From Shimia sp049116215 (GTDB lineage: Bacteria; Pseudomonadota; Alphaproteobacteria; Rhodobacterales; Rhodobacteraceae): a stretch of DNA of 64,000 nucleotides. The notes under the pieces are model-generated. The model searched no databases. It had not been told where the DNA came from and saw nothing but the letters and a program-made list of their open reading frames with translations. The stretch is taken from contig NZ_JAGDZB010000006.1 in NCBI RefSeq assembly GCF_049116215.1, positions 124,001-188,000 of the forward strand, written 5' to 3'. Positions 23,753 to 32,316 of the stretch are shown here, in pieces. The translations under genes were made by a program, and so were the position numbers. Position 1 is the first letter of the stretch. Every line of letters starts with the position of its first letter.

Positions 23753-24991
23753 ATGGATCAGCCGGACCGTACAGTCGAGCCGCATTTCTCTAAACCGACC
23801 TTCCAGATTCTTCAGATGCTGGTTGTCCTTGGGCTTGTGGCCGCCGTGGGCTATGTGGCCTTGCCGCAGGTGTTGCCGGTGTTCACCGCCAACCCTGAGC
23901 TCAACGGCTTTATCTTTTTGGTGTTTTTGGTTGGTGTGGCTGCGACCTTTGCTCAGGTGCTGTCGCTGTTCCGCTCGGTGCGCTGGATCGAAGGTTTTGC
24001 CGGAAGGGTGGAAGGCCATGACGCCGCCAATCCGCCGACCTTGTTGGCCCCTCTTGCCAGCCTTTTGCGTGAGCGCGGGATGCATGGGCAAATTTCCTCG
24101 ACCTCGACGAGTTCCATTTTGGAGTCGGTTGCGACACGGATTGATGAAGGGCGTGAGATCACGCGATATATCGTCAACCTGTTGATTTTCCTCGGACTTT
24201 TGGGTACTTTTTATGGTCTAGCGACCACGGTTCCGGCGGTGGTGGACACCATCAAAAGCCTCGATTTGGGCGGCGGTGAATCCAGTATCGACGTGGTGAG
24301 CCGGCTGATGGACGGTTTGGAAAGCCAATTGGGCGGCATGGGGGTGGCGTTTGCATCGTCGCTTCTGGGGCTGGCAGGCTCGCTTGTTGTGGGGCTCTTA
24401 GAGCTGTTTGCGAGCCACGGACAGAACCGGTTTTACCGTGAATTGGAAGAGTGGTTGAGCTCGTTCACACGTGTTGGCTTTTCCAGCGGAGACGGAGATG
24501 GCGGTGACATCTCGGTGCTGGGGGCTGCGTTTGAACATATGTCTGGCCAGTTGGATCAGCTGCGCGAAACCATGGTACAAACGGCGCAAGTGCGCGGCGA
24601 AAGCGGTGGTGACATGGCCGCGTTGCTGGAGGCGATGCACCGCATGACCGACCGTCTTGAAACACAGGATGCGGCGACGCAGGCCTTGCTGCGGATTGCG
24701 GAAGGGCAGGAAAAACTGGTTGCCCAACTGTCTGATGGCGGTGGCCTGGATGGCGGCATGGATGCGGAAAGCCGGATGCGTCTACGCTCGATTGATGTTC
24801 AAATGTTGCGCATTCTGGAAGAGATTTCGGCCGGCCGTCAGGAAAGCATGACCGAGTTGCGCACCGAGCTGAATGGGATTGCCCGGGTGTTGCGCCGGGT
24901 TGGTAGCGCGATGGACGGCGAAACCAAGGGGCCTGTGACCAAGGTGCAATTGAAACGTCCACCGGCGCCCAAGGGCGGCAAGGAGGGCTAA
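23753..24991 (+). CDS. ExbB/TolQ/MotA-like proton-channel protein with helical tail
   Basis: A 412-residue membrane protein. Four hydrophobic segments are seen: about 19-42, 50-70 (NGFIFLVFLVGVAATFAQVL), 142-167 (YIVNLLIFLGLLGTFYGLAT) and 185-212 (MGVAFASSLLGLAGSLVVGL). The last two, with LLGTFYGLATTV and GMGVAFASSLLGL, are the conserved MotA/TolQ/ExbB pore helices. After about 230 the chain is cytoplasmic and largely coiled coil to the end (LEAMHRMTDRLETQDAATQA, then LLRIAEGQEKLV). The next gene, 3 bp downstream, encodes the matching MotB/OmpA-like partner. Together they look like a proton-driven stator. Paired forms annotated as biopolymer transporter ExbB plus peptidoglycan-binding protein occur in related bacteria; function is unknown. 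Confidence 0.82.
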   Translation: MDQPDRTVEPHFSKPTFQILQMLVVLGLVAAVGYVALPQVLPVFTANPELNGFIFLVFLVGVAATFAQVLSLFRSVRWIEGFAGRVEGHDAANPPTLLAPLASLLRERGMHGQISSTSTSSILESVATRIDEGREITRYIVNLLIFLGLLGTFYGLATTVPAVVDTIKSLDLGGGESSIDVVSRLMDGLESQLGGMGVAFASSLLGLAGSLVVGLLELFASHGQNRFYRELEEWLSSFTRVGFSSGDGDGGDISVLGAAFEHMSGQLDQLRETMVQTAQVRGESGGDMAALLEAMHRMTDRLETQDAATQALLRIAEGQEKLVAQLSDGGGLDGGMDAESRMRLRSIDVQMLRILEEISAGRQESMTELRTELNGIARVLRRVGSAMDGETKGPVTKVQLKRPPAPKGGKEG

Positions 24992-24994
24992 ACC

Positions 24995-27211
24995 ATGGCC
25001 CTGTCCCGACGCACCGGACAACGCTTTCAAGCCAGTATCTGGCCTGGTTTTGTAGACGCAATGACCGGTCTTTTGCTGGTTTTGATGTTTGTACTGACGA
25101 TCTTTATGATTGTGCAGTTCGTGCTTTCAGAGACCATCACAGAAAAAGACTCGGAGCTGAACACGCTGCAATCTGAGGTGGCGGCTTTGGCGGATGCCTT
25201 GGGGCTGGAGAGGACGCGCACGCGGGAGCTTGAAACAGAGCTTGGCGGATTGGCGGCCACCTTGGGAGATCGCGAAACGCAGTTGCGGGAACAGGATGCG
25301 TTGATTTCTGCGCTGACAGCCACACGTGATGCGCAAGCCGCGGCGCTGGATGCGGCCCGGACGCAGATCACCAGCTTTGAAGCGCAAGTGGCCACCTTGC
25401 TGGCCCAACGGGATGAAGCGCGGGCTGACATTGCCACGTTGGAGGGCGAGCGTGAGACGTTGATTGATGAGCGCGAAGCGTTGAATTTGGCACTTGCGCA
25501 GGCGCGCAGTGAAATTGATGCCGGAGCTGAAGCCGCCCGATTGGCGGCGGCAGAAGCAGATGCCATGCAGGCTTTGATTGACAGTTTGCGCACGGAAGCG
25601 GCGGCCAACAAACAGCAGATTGATGCGTTGGCAGCAGAAGCGGATCAGTTGGACAAAGCATTGACCGCTGAGGAACAGCGGCGTGTGTTGGAAGCGGCGG
25701 CGGCAGAAGAACTGCGCAAGCGGCTTGAGAACGCTGATGCGGAACTGACGGCGATGACGCTGGCGCTTGAGGCGCAGCGCAAAGAGGCCGAGGACACGCT
25801 GACCTTGTTGGCGGCTGCCGAGGCAGCGCGGGATGATCTGGACCTGAAGCTGGCGGCGGCGTTGGTGGCGGGGCAAAGCGTGGATGCCAATTTGGAAGAA
25901 ACCGTGCTTTTGCTGGCCACCGTAGAAGCAGAGCGCGATGCCCGTGAAGGTGAACTTGCCTCTGTGAAAGCGGAACTGGCGGCGGCACTGTTGGGATTGG
26001 AAGAAAACCGGCGCACGGTGAGTGAGTTGCAGAGCCAATTGGTCGCTGAGGTGGCCGCGCGCGCAACAGCAGAAGCGCAGGTGGGCGAGCGGCGGTCCGA
26101 TTTGCAAGAGCTTGAGGCGCAGTTGGCAGAGGCTTTGGCGGCGAAACTTGCGGCGGAAACAGAGGGTGCGGAAGCGGCGGCGAAGGTAGATGGCCTTGCT
26201 TTGCAGGTGGCGGACCTGGAAGAACAACTGGCTGCGGCGGTTGCGGCGCAGGTTGAAGCCGCGGAAGGCGGGTCTTCGTTGCGCGAGCGTTTGGCAACCG
26301 CGCTGGCGGCTAAGCTGGCGGCGGAGCAGAAGCTGCGTGATACGTTGAACGTGGAAGAAGAGCTTGCCAAGGCTTTGGCGGCGCAGAAGGCGGCGGAGAA
26401 TGCGCAGGCCGACGCGTTGACCGAAGCGGAGCGGCGGGATGCCTTGTTGGCAGAGGCCAACAAAGCGTTGTCGGAAGAAGAGGCGAAATCGGCAGAGAGC
26501 CTGCGCCAGATTGCGGCGCTTAACCAACAGATTGGCGCGTTGCGCACACAGTTGGGGCAATTGCAGACCATTTTGGATGAATATGCGGAGCGGGATGCGG
26601 CGGCAAATGTGCAGCTGGAGGCGCTGGGGTCAGACCTCAACGCTGCGTTGGCACGCGCCGCAGCGGAAGAGCGCAAACGCCGTTTGCTTGAAGAGGCCGA
26701 ACGCATCCGGTTGGAGCAGGAAAAGATTGCGCTGCAAAATCAAACCAAGGATTTGGAACAGTATCGCTCTGAGTTCTTTGGACAGTTGCGGAGCCTGCTT
26801 GGGGCGCAGGAAGGTGTGCGCATTGTGGGCGACCGCTTTGTGTTCTCCTCAGAGGTATTGTTCCCGCCCGGTGGCGCGGACCTGTCCTTTGAAGGGCAGG
26901 CCGAGGTCGCCAAGGTGGCCGGTATCCTTCAGAGCGTGATTGATGACATCCCGAGCAACATTAATTGGATTTTGCGCGTCGATGGCCACACCGATGACGT
27001 GCCGATTTACGGCGGCGCATTTGCGGATAACTGGGAACTGAGCCAGGCGCGGGCACTGTCTGTTGTGCGGTACATGATTGACGTGCTGGGCTTGCCGCCG
27101 CAGCGGTTGTCGGCCAATGGGTTTGGGCAGTTTCAGCCGGTTGATCCGGCCGATACGGCCGAGGCGCGGGCGCGCAACCGCCGGATTGAGCTGAAGTTTA
27201 CCGAAAAATAA
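24995..27211 (+). CDS. MotB/OmpA-like protein with very long coiled coil
   Basis: A 738-residue protein. One membrane helix (about 17-44, WPGFVDAMTGLLLVLMFVLT) carries Asp21, placed like the proton-binding Asp of MotB. A coiled coil of about 550 residues, rich in Ala, Glu, Leu and Arg heptads, follows. It ends in an OmpA peptidoglycan-binding domain (about 615-738: RVDGHTDDVPIYGG, NWELSQARALSVVRYM, RLSANGFGQFQPV, RARNRRIELKF). MotB and ExbD partners are normally 150-300 residues, so the periplasmic rod is the odd part; fully extended it could span far beyond the inner wall. The ribosome site AAGGAGGG lies inside the end of the ExbB-like gene, so the two are co-translated. Confidence 0.82.
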   Translation: MALSRRTGQRFQASIWPGFVDAMTGLLLVLMFVLTIFMIVQFVLSETITEKDSELNTLQSEVAALADALGLERTRTRELETELGGLAATLGDRETQLREQDALISALTATRDAQAAALDAARTQITSFEAQVATLLAQRDEARADIATLEGERETLIDEREALNLALAQARSEIDAGAEAARLAAAEADAMQALIDSLRTEAAANKQQIDALAAEADQLDKALTAEEQRRVLEAAAAEELRKRLENADAELTAMTLALEAQRKEAEDTLTLLAAAEAARDDLDLKLAAALVAGQSVDANLEETVLLLATVEAERDAREGELASVKAELAAALLGLEENRRTVSELQSQLVAEVAARATAEAQVGERRSDLQELEAQLAEALAAKLAAETEGAEAAAKVDGLALQVADLEEQLAAAVAAQVEAAEGGSSLRERLATALAAKLAAEQKLRDTLNVEEELAKALAAQKAAENAQADALTEAERRDALLAEANKALSEEEAKSAESLRQIAALNQQIGALRTQLGQLQTILDEYAERDAAANVQLEALGSDLNAALARAAAEERKRRLLEEAERIRLEQEKIALQNQTKDLEQYRSEFFGQLRSLLGAQEGVRIVGDRFVFSSEVLFPPGGADLSFEGQAEVAKVAGILQSVIDDIPSNINWILRVDGHTDDVPIYGGAFADNWELSQARALSVVRYMIDVLGLPPQRLSANGFGQFQPVDPADTAEARARNRRIELKFTEK

Positions 27212-27216
27212 GCGCT

Positions 27217-28182
27217 CTATTCGACCTTCAGGGTGATGACCTCTTGGTCGAGTCGAGCGCCATCGCGGGTGATGGTGACCTCGCCACGATAAGTGCCCTT
27301 GGGCCACCCGCCCATCGGAGTGCGCTTGCCACCGGCGCGGAAATACTGCGCCTGGGTCTTCTCCAGGGTGACCGTGTGGTCAAACACTGATCCTTGCGGT
27401 CCAGTGATGGTGAGTGTCATTTGGTCGTCAGGCCGGCTGCCAAAGGCGTAGCCAAACAGGACCAAGGCTTTGGCTTGGGACGGCACGCGGACGCGCCCGG
27501 CCATGCCGGATTTTACCGAAGCAAATTTGGGCACACCGACGTCAAAACCAACTCGGATCAGTCCGCCGCCAATGTAGTCTATGCCATCGTCCCAGAGCGT
27601 GTCTTGGGCTCCACCGCAGATCCCGAATTGGTCGGGAGCAAAGGGATCCACGACGCGATTGCCTTCGCGGATGGAAATGTGAAGATGCGGAAACTGCGTG
27701 CGTCCCGAGAGGCCGATTTGCCCCAGCACCTGACCGCGGGCGATTTTATCCCCTTGAGACACCGACACGGAGCCTTGTTTCATGTGGCAATATTGACTGA
27801 CCCAACCGTCGCCGTGGTCGATAGACACGCCATTACCGCAGTCTTTGCCGTTGAGTTTTGGAATGTCTTTGGTGGCGATCACCTTGTCGATCATGCCGTC
27901 CCGCGTGCCAAGCACCACGCCATCTGCCGACGCCAGCACGTTAACACCGGCGTCCATGGCATCGGTGGTGGGCAGGGCAAAATCGGTGCCTTTGTGACCG
28001 TCATACGAGAGCGGACCGCATGTGTGGTCGCGGTGACCAACCGTTTCGTCGTGGTCGACGTAGTTTTGAATGAAACAGGTCTCACCCAACTCGCAGTCGA
28101 CGGGAAGCGAAAACGTCGGCGCGCCCGCAGCCGGGAAAGCTGCGAGCGCGCCAATCAGTGCCAAGCTGTGTGTCCGCATCAC
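27217..28182 (-). CDS. M23-family metallopeptidase (LytM/NlpD fold), exported
   Basis: A 321-residue protein with a signal peptide (LALIGALAAFPAAGA). The LytM domain lies at about 60-190, with zinc-ligand motifs GHKGTDFALP and FPHLHISIREG and the intermediate SIDHGDGWVSQYCHM. A C-terminal beta domain of about 110 residues follows. Such enzymes cut peptide cross-links in peptidoglycan. The start overlaps the clpA stop by 4 bp, so it is the second gene of a clpA transcript, an unusual pairing of cytoplasmic proteolysis with envelope hydrolysis. It is convergent with the MotB/OmpA-like gene, 5 bp apart. Confidence 0.85.
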   Translation of the reverse strand: MMRTHSLALIGALAAFPAAGAPTFSLPVDCELGETCFIQNYVDHDETVGHRDHTCGPLSYDGHKGTDFALPTTDAMDAGVNVLASADGVVLGTRDGMIDKVIATKDIPKLNGKDCGNGVSIDHGDGWVSQYCHMKQGSVSVSQGDKIARGQVLGQIGLSGRTQFPHLHISIREGNRVVDPFAPDQFGICGGAQDTLWDDGIDYIGGGLIRVGFDVGVPKFASVKSGMAGRVRVPSQAKALVLFGYAFGSRPDDQMTLTITGPQGSVFDHTVTLEKTQAQYFRAGGKRTPMGGWPKGTYRGEVTITRDGARLDQEVITLKVE

Positions 28183-30506
28183 TCCGCCGTCAGCAGCGGC
28201 GGCTTGTCACCGGTGATGCGCGGGCTGTCAGGTCCGGCCAGATCGAGCAGCAACTCGCCGTTCTTGACCTTCACTTTGACCACGCCGCCTTTGGACAGTT
28301 TGCCAAACAGCAGCTCTTCGGCCAGTGGCTTTTTGATGTGCTCCTGGATGACACGGCCAAGTGGACGTGCCCCCATGCGATCATCATAGCCTTTGTCTGC
28401 AAGCCATTGTGCGGCTTTGGGGGTCAGCTCAATGGTCACGTTGCGGTCCATAAGCTGTGCTTCAAGCTGCAACACAAACTTCTCGACCACCTGCAAGATG
28501 ACCTCTTTGGGCAGTGGAGCAAAGGAGATCACAGCGTCCAAACGGTTGCGGAATTCCGGTGTGAAGGTGCGCTCAATCGCGGCGGTGTCTTCGCCTTCGC
28601 GGCGGTCACGGCCAAAGCCAATGGCGGCTTTTGCCTGCTCCGATGCGCCCGCGTTGGAGGTCATGATCACAACCACGTTGCGGAAGCTGACGGTGCGGCC
28701 GTTGTGATCGGTCAACTCGCCGTTGTCCATCACCTGCAAGAGGATGTTGTAGACGTCGGGATGGGCCTTCTCCATCTCGTCGAGCAACAGCACGCAGTGT
28801 GGGTGTTGATCCACGCCATCTGTGAGCAGACCGCCTTGATCAAAGCCAACATAGCCGGGAGGCGCGCCGATCAAACGGGAGACCGCGTGTTTCTCCATGT
28901 ACTCGGACATGTCAAAGCGCAGCAGTTCCACACCCAGCGTGTCAGCCAGCTGTTTGGCCACTTCGGTTTTGCCTACACCGGTTGGACCGGCGAAAAGGTA
29001 GTTGCCGATGGGTTTTTCAGGCTCACGCAGACCGGCGCGGGCCAGTTTGATGGCAGAGCTGAGCGACTCGATGGCGTTGTCCTGACCAAACACCACGCGC
29101 TTGAGGGACTTTTCCAGATCCTTGAGCACTTCGGCGTCGTCTTTAGAGACACTTTTGGGTGGGATGCGCGCGATCTTGGCCACGACGGCCTCGATTTCTT
29201 TCACGCCAATGGTTTTGCGGCGCTTGGAGGCGGCCACCAGATGCTGCGCGGCGCCAGCCTCGTCGATCACGTCGATGGCTTTGTCTGGCAGCTTGCGGTC
29301 ATTGATGTAGCGCGCGGAGAGTTCGACGGCGGTTTTGATTGCATCAGCGGTGTATTTCACGCTGTGATGCTCTTCAAAGTACTCTTTGAGACCGCGGAGA
29401 ATTTTGATGCTGTCCGGCACATTGGGTTCGTTCACGTCGATCTTTTGGAAGCGACGGGCCAATGCGCGGTCTTTCTCAAAGTGCTGACGGAACTCTTTGT
29501 AGGTGGTGGAGCCCATGGTGCGCAGCTTGCCACCCTGTAGTGCAGGTTTGAGCAGGTTGGAGGCATCCATCGCGCCGCCGGATGTGGCACCAGCGCCAAT
29601 CACGGTGTGGATTTCGTCGATAAACAGCACCGCGTCCGGGTGGTCTTCGAGTTCAGTCACGACAGCTTTCAGGCGTTCCTCAAAATCACCGCGATAGCGG
29701 GTGCCTGCCAGCAGTGCGCCCATGTCGAGCGAGTAGATTGTGGTTTCAGACAGAACCTCGGGAATGTCACCCTGCACAATTTTGCGCGCGAGACCTTCGG
29801 CAATGGCTGTTTTACCCACACCGGGGTCCCCCACCAAAAGCGGGTTGTTTTTGCGGCGGCGGCACAGAACCTGAATACAGCGCTCGACCTCGTGATCGCG
29901 GCCAATCAGTGGGTCGACGTCGCCTTTGTTGGCTTTCACGTTCAGATCAACGCAGTATTTTGCCAGCGCACTTTCCTTGGCTTCGCCGCCGTCCGCGGTG
30001 CCTTCGATGCGCTGGTCTTGTTCATCGTCCGCGCCGCTTACGGGGCGGGCTTCGCCGAAGGCGGGGTCTTTGGCCACGCCATGGGCAATGAAATTCACCG
30101 CATCATAGCGGGTCATGTCCTGTTCTTGCAGGAAGTAAGCGGCGTTGGACTCGCGTTCGGCAAAAATCGCAACCAGCACGTTGGCGCCAGTTACTTCTGT
30201 TCGGCCTGAGCTTTGAACATGGATCGCCGCGCGCTGGATCACGCGTTGGAACGCGGCCGTTGGCACGGCCTCGGAGCCTTCGATGTCGGTGACCAGATTG
30301 GACAGGTCATCGTCAATGAAGTCTTCAAGATCCTTGCGCAATTCGTCGATGTTCACGCCACAAGCCTGCAACACGCGCAGGGCATCGGGCTCATCCAGCA
30401 GCGACAGGAGCAAATGCTCCAGCGTGGCAAATTCATGTTTGCGCTGGTTGGCCTGCGCGAGCGCGGCGTGGATAGCTTGTTCTAGTGAGTTCGAAAATGA
30501 CGGCAC
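28179..30506 (-). CDS. clpA: ATP-dependent Clp protease ATP-binding subunit ClpA
   Basis: A 775-residue AAA+ unfoldase that feeds substrates to ClpP. The N-terminal Clp_N repeats (about 1-145, FATLEHLLLSLLDEPDAL) bind the ClpS adaptor. AAA-1 has Walker A GDPGVGKTAIAEGLA and Walker B AVLFIDEIHT. AAA-2 has Walker A GPTGVGKTEVAKQLA, Walker B VLLLDEMEKAHPD and the sensor region MTSNAGA. The spacing without a long middle coiled coil separates ClpA from ClpB/ClpC. No clpS lies next to it; upstream is 223 bp without a gene, then gloB. The M23 peptidase gene follows with a 4-bp overlap. Confidence 0.97.
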   Translation of the reverse strand: MPSFSNSLEQAIHAALAQANQRKHEFATLEHLLLSLLDEPDALRVLQACGVNIDELRKDLEDFIDDDLSNLVTDIEGSEAVPTAAFQRVIQRAAIHVQSSGRTEVTGANVLVAIFAERESNAAYFLQEQDMTRYDAVNFIAHGVAKDPAFGEARPVSGADDEQDQRIEGTADGGEAKESALAKYCVDLNVKANKGDVDPLIGRDHEVERCIQVLCRRRKNNPLLVGDPGVGKTAIAEGLARKIVQGDIPEVLSETTIYSLDMGALLAGTRYRGDFEERLKAVVTELEDHPDAVLFIDEIHTVIGAGATSGGAMDASNLLKPALQGGKLRTMGSTTYKEFRQHFEKDRALARRFQKIDVNEPNVPDSIKILRGLKEYFEEHHSVKYTADAIKTAVELSARYINDRKLPDKAIDVIDEAGAAQHLVAASKRRKTIGVKEIEAVVAKIARIPPKSVSKDDAEVLKDLEKSLKRVVFGQDNAIESLSSAIKLARAGLREPEKPIGNYLFAGPTGVGKTEVAKQLADTLGVELLRFDMSEYMEKHAVSRLIGAPPGYVGFDQGGLLTDGVDQHPHCVLLLDEMEKAHPDVYNILLQVMDNGELTDHNGRTVSFRNVVVIMTSNAGASEQAKAAIGFGRDRREGEDTAAIERTFTPEFRNRLDAVISFAPLPKEVILQVVEKFVLQLEAQLMDRNVTIELTPKAAQWLADKGYDDRMGARPLGRVIQEHIKKPLAEELLFGKLSKGGVVKVKVKNGELLLDLAGPDSPRITGDKPPLLTAE

Positions 30507-30729
30507 GGTGTGACTGCTCCCTCCGGGTTTCGATGAAGGCGGGTGGCCCTGCCTTCACATTAGGGTCTTATGGTTAAAGTTTGGTCGATTGACGGCGGTC
30601 TTCAAGGACTTTCTGCAAAATTTGATACAGATTTCTCTCTATTCAGCCTCTGGTTGGGTCACTCTCTCGTGAGCCGCCGTCCCGTTGGGCACGTGTGTTA
30701 AGGGTTTACGCCAGTTTTCTGACAGCGGA

Positions 30730-31497
30730 TCAAAAGGTGTCTTTTCTTTTGCGGACTTCGGTGAAGACGTCCACGGGCGCGGCCCCCTCCATGCCGAGGG
30801 CCTTTTGCAGGGCGGGATCAGCGCTGCGCAGGAAAGGGTTGGTTTGTTTTTCCAAACCCAGATGGGACGGCACGGTTGCGATGCCTTTGGCGCGCATATC
30901 GGTTATGTCGGCAATGCGTTGGGCCACGGAGGCGTTGTCTTCGCCAAGGGACGTGGCAAAGGCGCAGTTGGCGGCGGTGTATTCGTGACCGGAACACACG
31001 GTGGTGGCGTTTGGCAAGTCGGCAAGTTTTGCGAGGCTATCAAACATCTGCGCTGGGGTGCCTTCGAACAGGCGGCCACAGCCCATAGCCATCAGGCTGT
31101 CACCGGTGAACACGGCGGCGGTGTCAGGGAAGTGGAAGGCGATGTGCCCAACCGTGTGACCGGACACGTCTAGGACCGAGACGGACTCGCCAGCAAACTC
31201 GAAGGTCTCGCCTTCGGTTACGGCCTGATCGAGAGTCGGCAGGCGATGGGCGTCCGCCTTAGCGCCGATGACTTTGGCTGGGTGGGCGGCGAGGATGTCG
31301 GGCAGGCCATCAATGTGGTCCCAGTGATGGTGCGTGAGCAACACGTGGGTGAGCGTCCAATTTCGGCGTTGGAGTTCCGCCAAAATCGGGGCAGGCTCCG
31401 GTGCATCCACCAGCGCGGTGGCGCCCGAGGCGTCGTCGTGGATCAGAAACGCGTAGTTGTCGGACAGGCAGGGAATGGTGACAATCTGATGGGGCAT
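30730..31497 (-). CDS. gloB: Hydroxyacylglutathione hydrolase (glyoxalase II)
   Basis: A 255-residue metallo-beta-lactamase-fold enzyme. The dinuclear metal motif is THHHWDHIDG at residues 55-64, with DVSGHTVGHIAFH and FTGDSLMAMGCGRLFEG later; the C-terminal helical domain ends in KRKDTF. It hydrolyses S-D-lactoylglutathione to D-lactate and glutathione in methylglyoxal detoxification. Start ATG 31497 (MPHQIVTIPCL) follows GAGGCGG; six codons of open frame upstream are not needed. It is divergent from a methyltransferase gene 61 bp away. Confidence 0.93.
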   Translation of the reverse strand: MPHQIVTIPCLSDNYAFLIHDDASGATALVDAPEPAPILAELQRRNWTLTHVLLTHHHWDHIDGLPDILAAHPAKVIGAKADAHRLPTLDQAVTEGETFEFAGESVSVLDVSGHTVGHIAFHFPDTAAVFTGDSLMAMGCGRLFEGTPAQMFDSLAKLADLPNATTVCSGHEYTAANCAFATSLGEDNASVAQRIADITDMRAKGIATVPSHLGLEKQTNPFLRSADPALQKALGMEGAAPVDVFTEVRKRKDTF

Positions 31498-31558
31498 GGA
31501 AATCCGCCTCTGCATTGTTATGTTAGATCTAGATTTGCCGATCGGGGAGCCGGGCGCA

Positions 31559-32305
31559 ATGCATCTTGACGTACAGGATCTTCGAAATTTTTATTATCGC
31601 AGCACCTTGGGGCGAGCGGCCCAAAAGGCAGTGCGGGATGAGGTGTTGGAGCTTTGGCCTGAAGCCGAAGTCAAGGGCCAGACCGTGGCGGGGTTTGGCT
31701 TTGCCGTGCCTTTGCTGCGGCCCTATTTGTCGGAGGCGCGACGGGTGATTGGCCTGATGCCGGGGCCACAGGGAGTGATGCCCTGGCCGGCGGGGATGGC
31801 CAATGTGTCGGTGCTTTGTGAGGAAACGCTTTGGCCGTTAGATACGGGGCGTGTGGACCGGCTGGTGCTGATGCATGGGTTGGAAACCAGTGAGCGGCCC
31901 AGTGACGTGTTGGCGGAAGCGCATCGCGTGTTGGGGCCGGGTGGTCGGGCGTTGTTTGTGGTGCCGCACCGCACCGGCATGTGGTCAAGCAGTGACAAAA
32001 CCCCGTTTGGGTTCGGCCGGCCGTATTCAGCAGGGCAGTTGGAGACACAGCTGCGGGAGCATGGGTTTATGCCAGAGCGTCATCGCGCAACGCTGTATCA
32101 ACCGCCGAGCCACAAGCGGTTTTGGCGCAAGACTGGCGCGCTTTGGGAAAGCATTGGCAAAACCGTCTCGCCTGTCATGGCAGGCGGGGTGCTGATTGTC
32201 GAAGCCAGTAAGCGGGTGCACGCGCCAACCGGACCAGGGGTTTCGGCGCGTGTTAGGAAACCATTAAGTGTGTTAAACCCCAAGCCGGAGGTGGCTCCGG
32301 CTTAA
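31559..32305 (+). CDS. Class I SAM-dependent methyltransferase
   Basis: A 248-residue methyltransferase. A glycine-rich start (VAGFGFAVPLLRPYL), an acidic/aromatic linker (EETLWPLDTGRVDRLVLMHG) and EAHRVLGPGGRALFVVPHRT match methyltransferase_11-type enzymes, in which the last is motif III. The substrate is unknown; proximity to gloB suggests nothing firm. The start is taken as ATG 31559 with GGGGAG upstream rather than the frame running back over the gloB start. The stop codon lies inside a hairpin at 32282-32303. Confidence 0.8.
   Translation: MHLDVQDLRNFYYRSTLGRAAQKAVRDEVLELWPEAEVKGQTVAGFGFAVPLLRPYLSEARRVIGLMPGPQGVMPWPAGMANVSVLCEETLWPLDTGRVDRLVLMHGLETSERPSDVLAEAHRVLGPGGRALFVVPHRTGMWSSSDKTPFGFGRPYSAGQLETQLREHGFMPERHRATLYQPPSHKRFWRKTGALWESIGKTVSPVMAGGVLIVEASKRVHAPTGPGVSARVRKPLSVLNPKPEVAPA
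32282..32303. terminator. Hairpin at the methyltransferase gene end
   Basis: AAGCCGGAG-gtgg-CTCCGGCTT is a perfect 9-bp stem that includes the end of the coding sequence. It has no following T-run, so it may stabilise or end transcripts from either of the convergent genes. Confidence 0.5.
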
Positions 32306-32316
32306 GGGGGAACGCC

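Noticed and set aside
25127..26560. Long Arg/Gln/Leu-rich open frame opposite the coiled-coil gene
   Set aside because: Complement of Ala/Glu/Leu heptads; low-complexity translation with no recognisable domain.
25200..26700. Possible tandem repeat array
   Set aside because: The GCG/GAA-rich periodicity reflects coiled-coil heptads and is not an exact nucleotide repeat.
23753..27211. Zorya anti-phage system
   Set aside because: The channel/OmpA pair fits the general scheme, but no ZorC, ZorD or ZorE gene is adjacent and the coiled-coil tail is on the other subunit.
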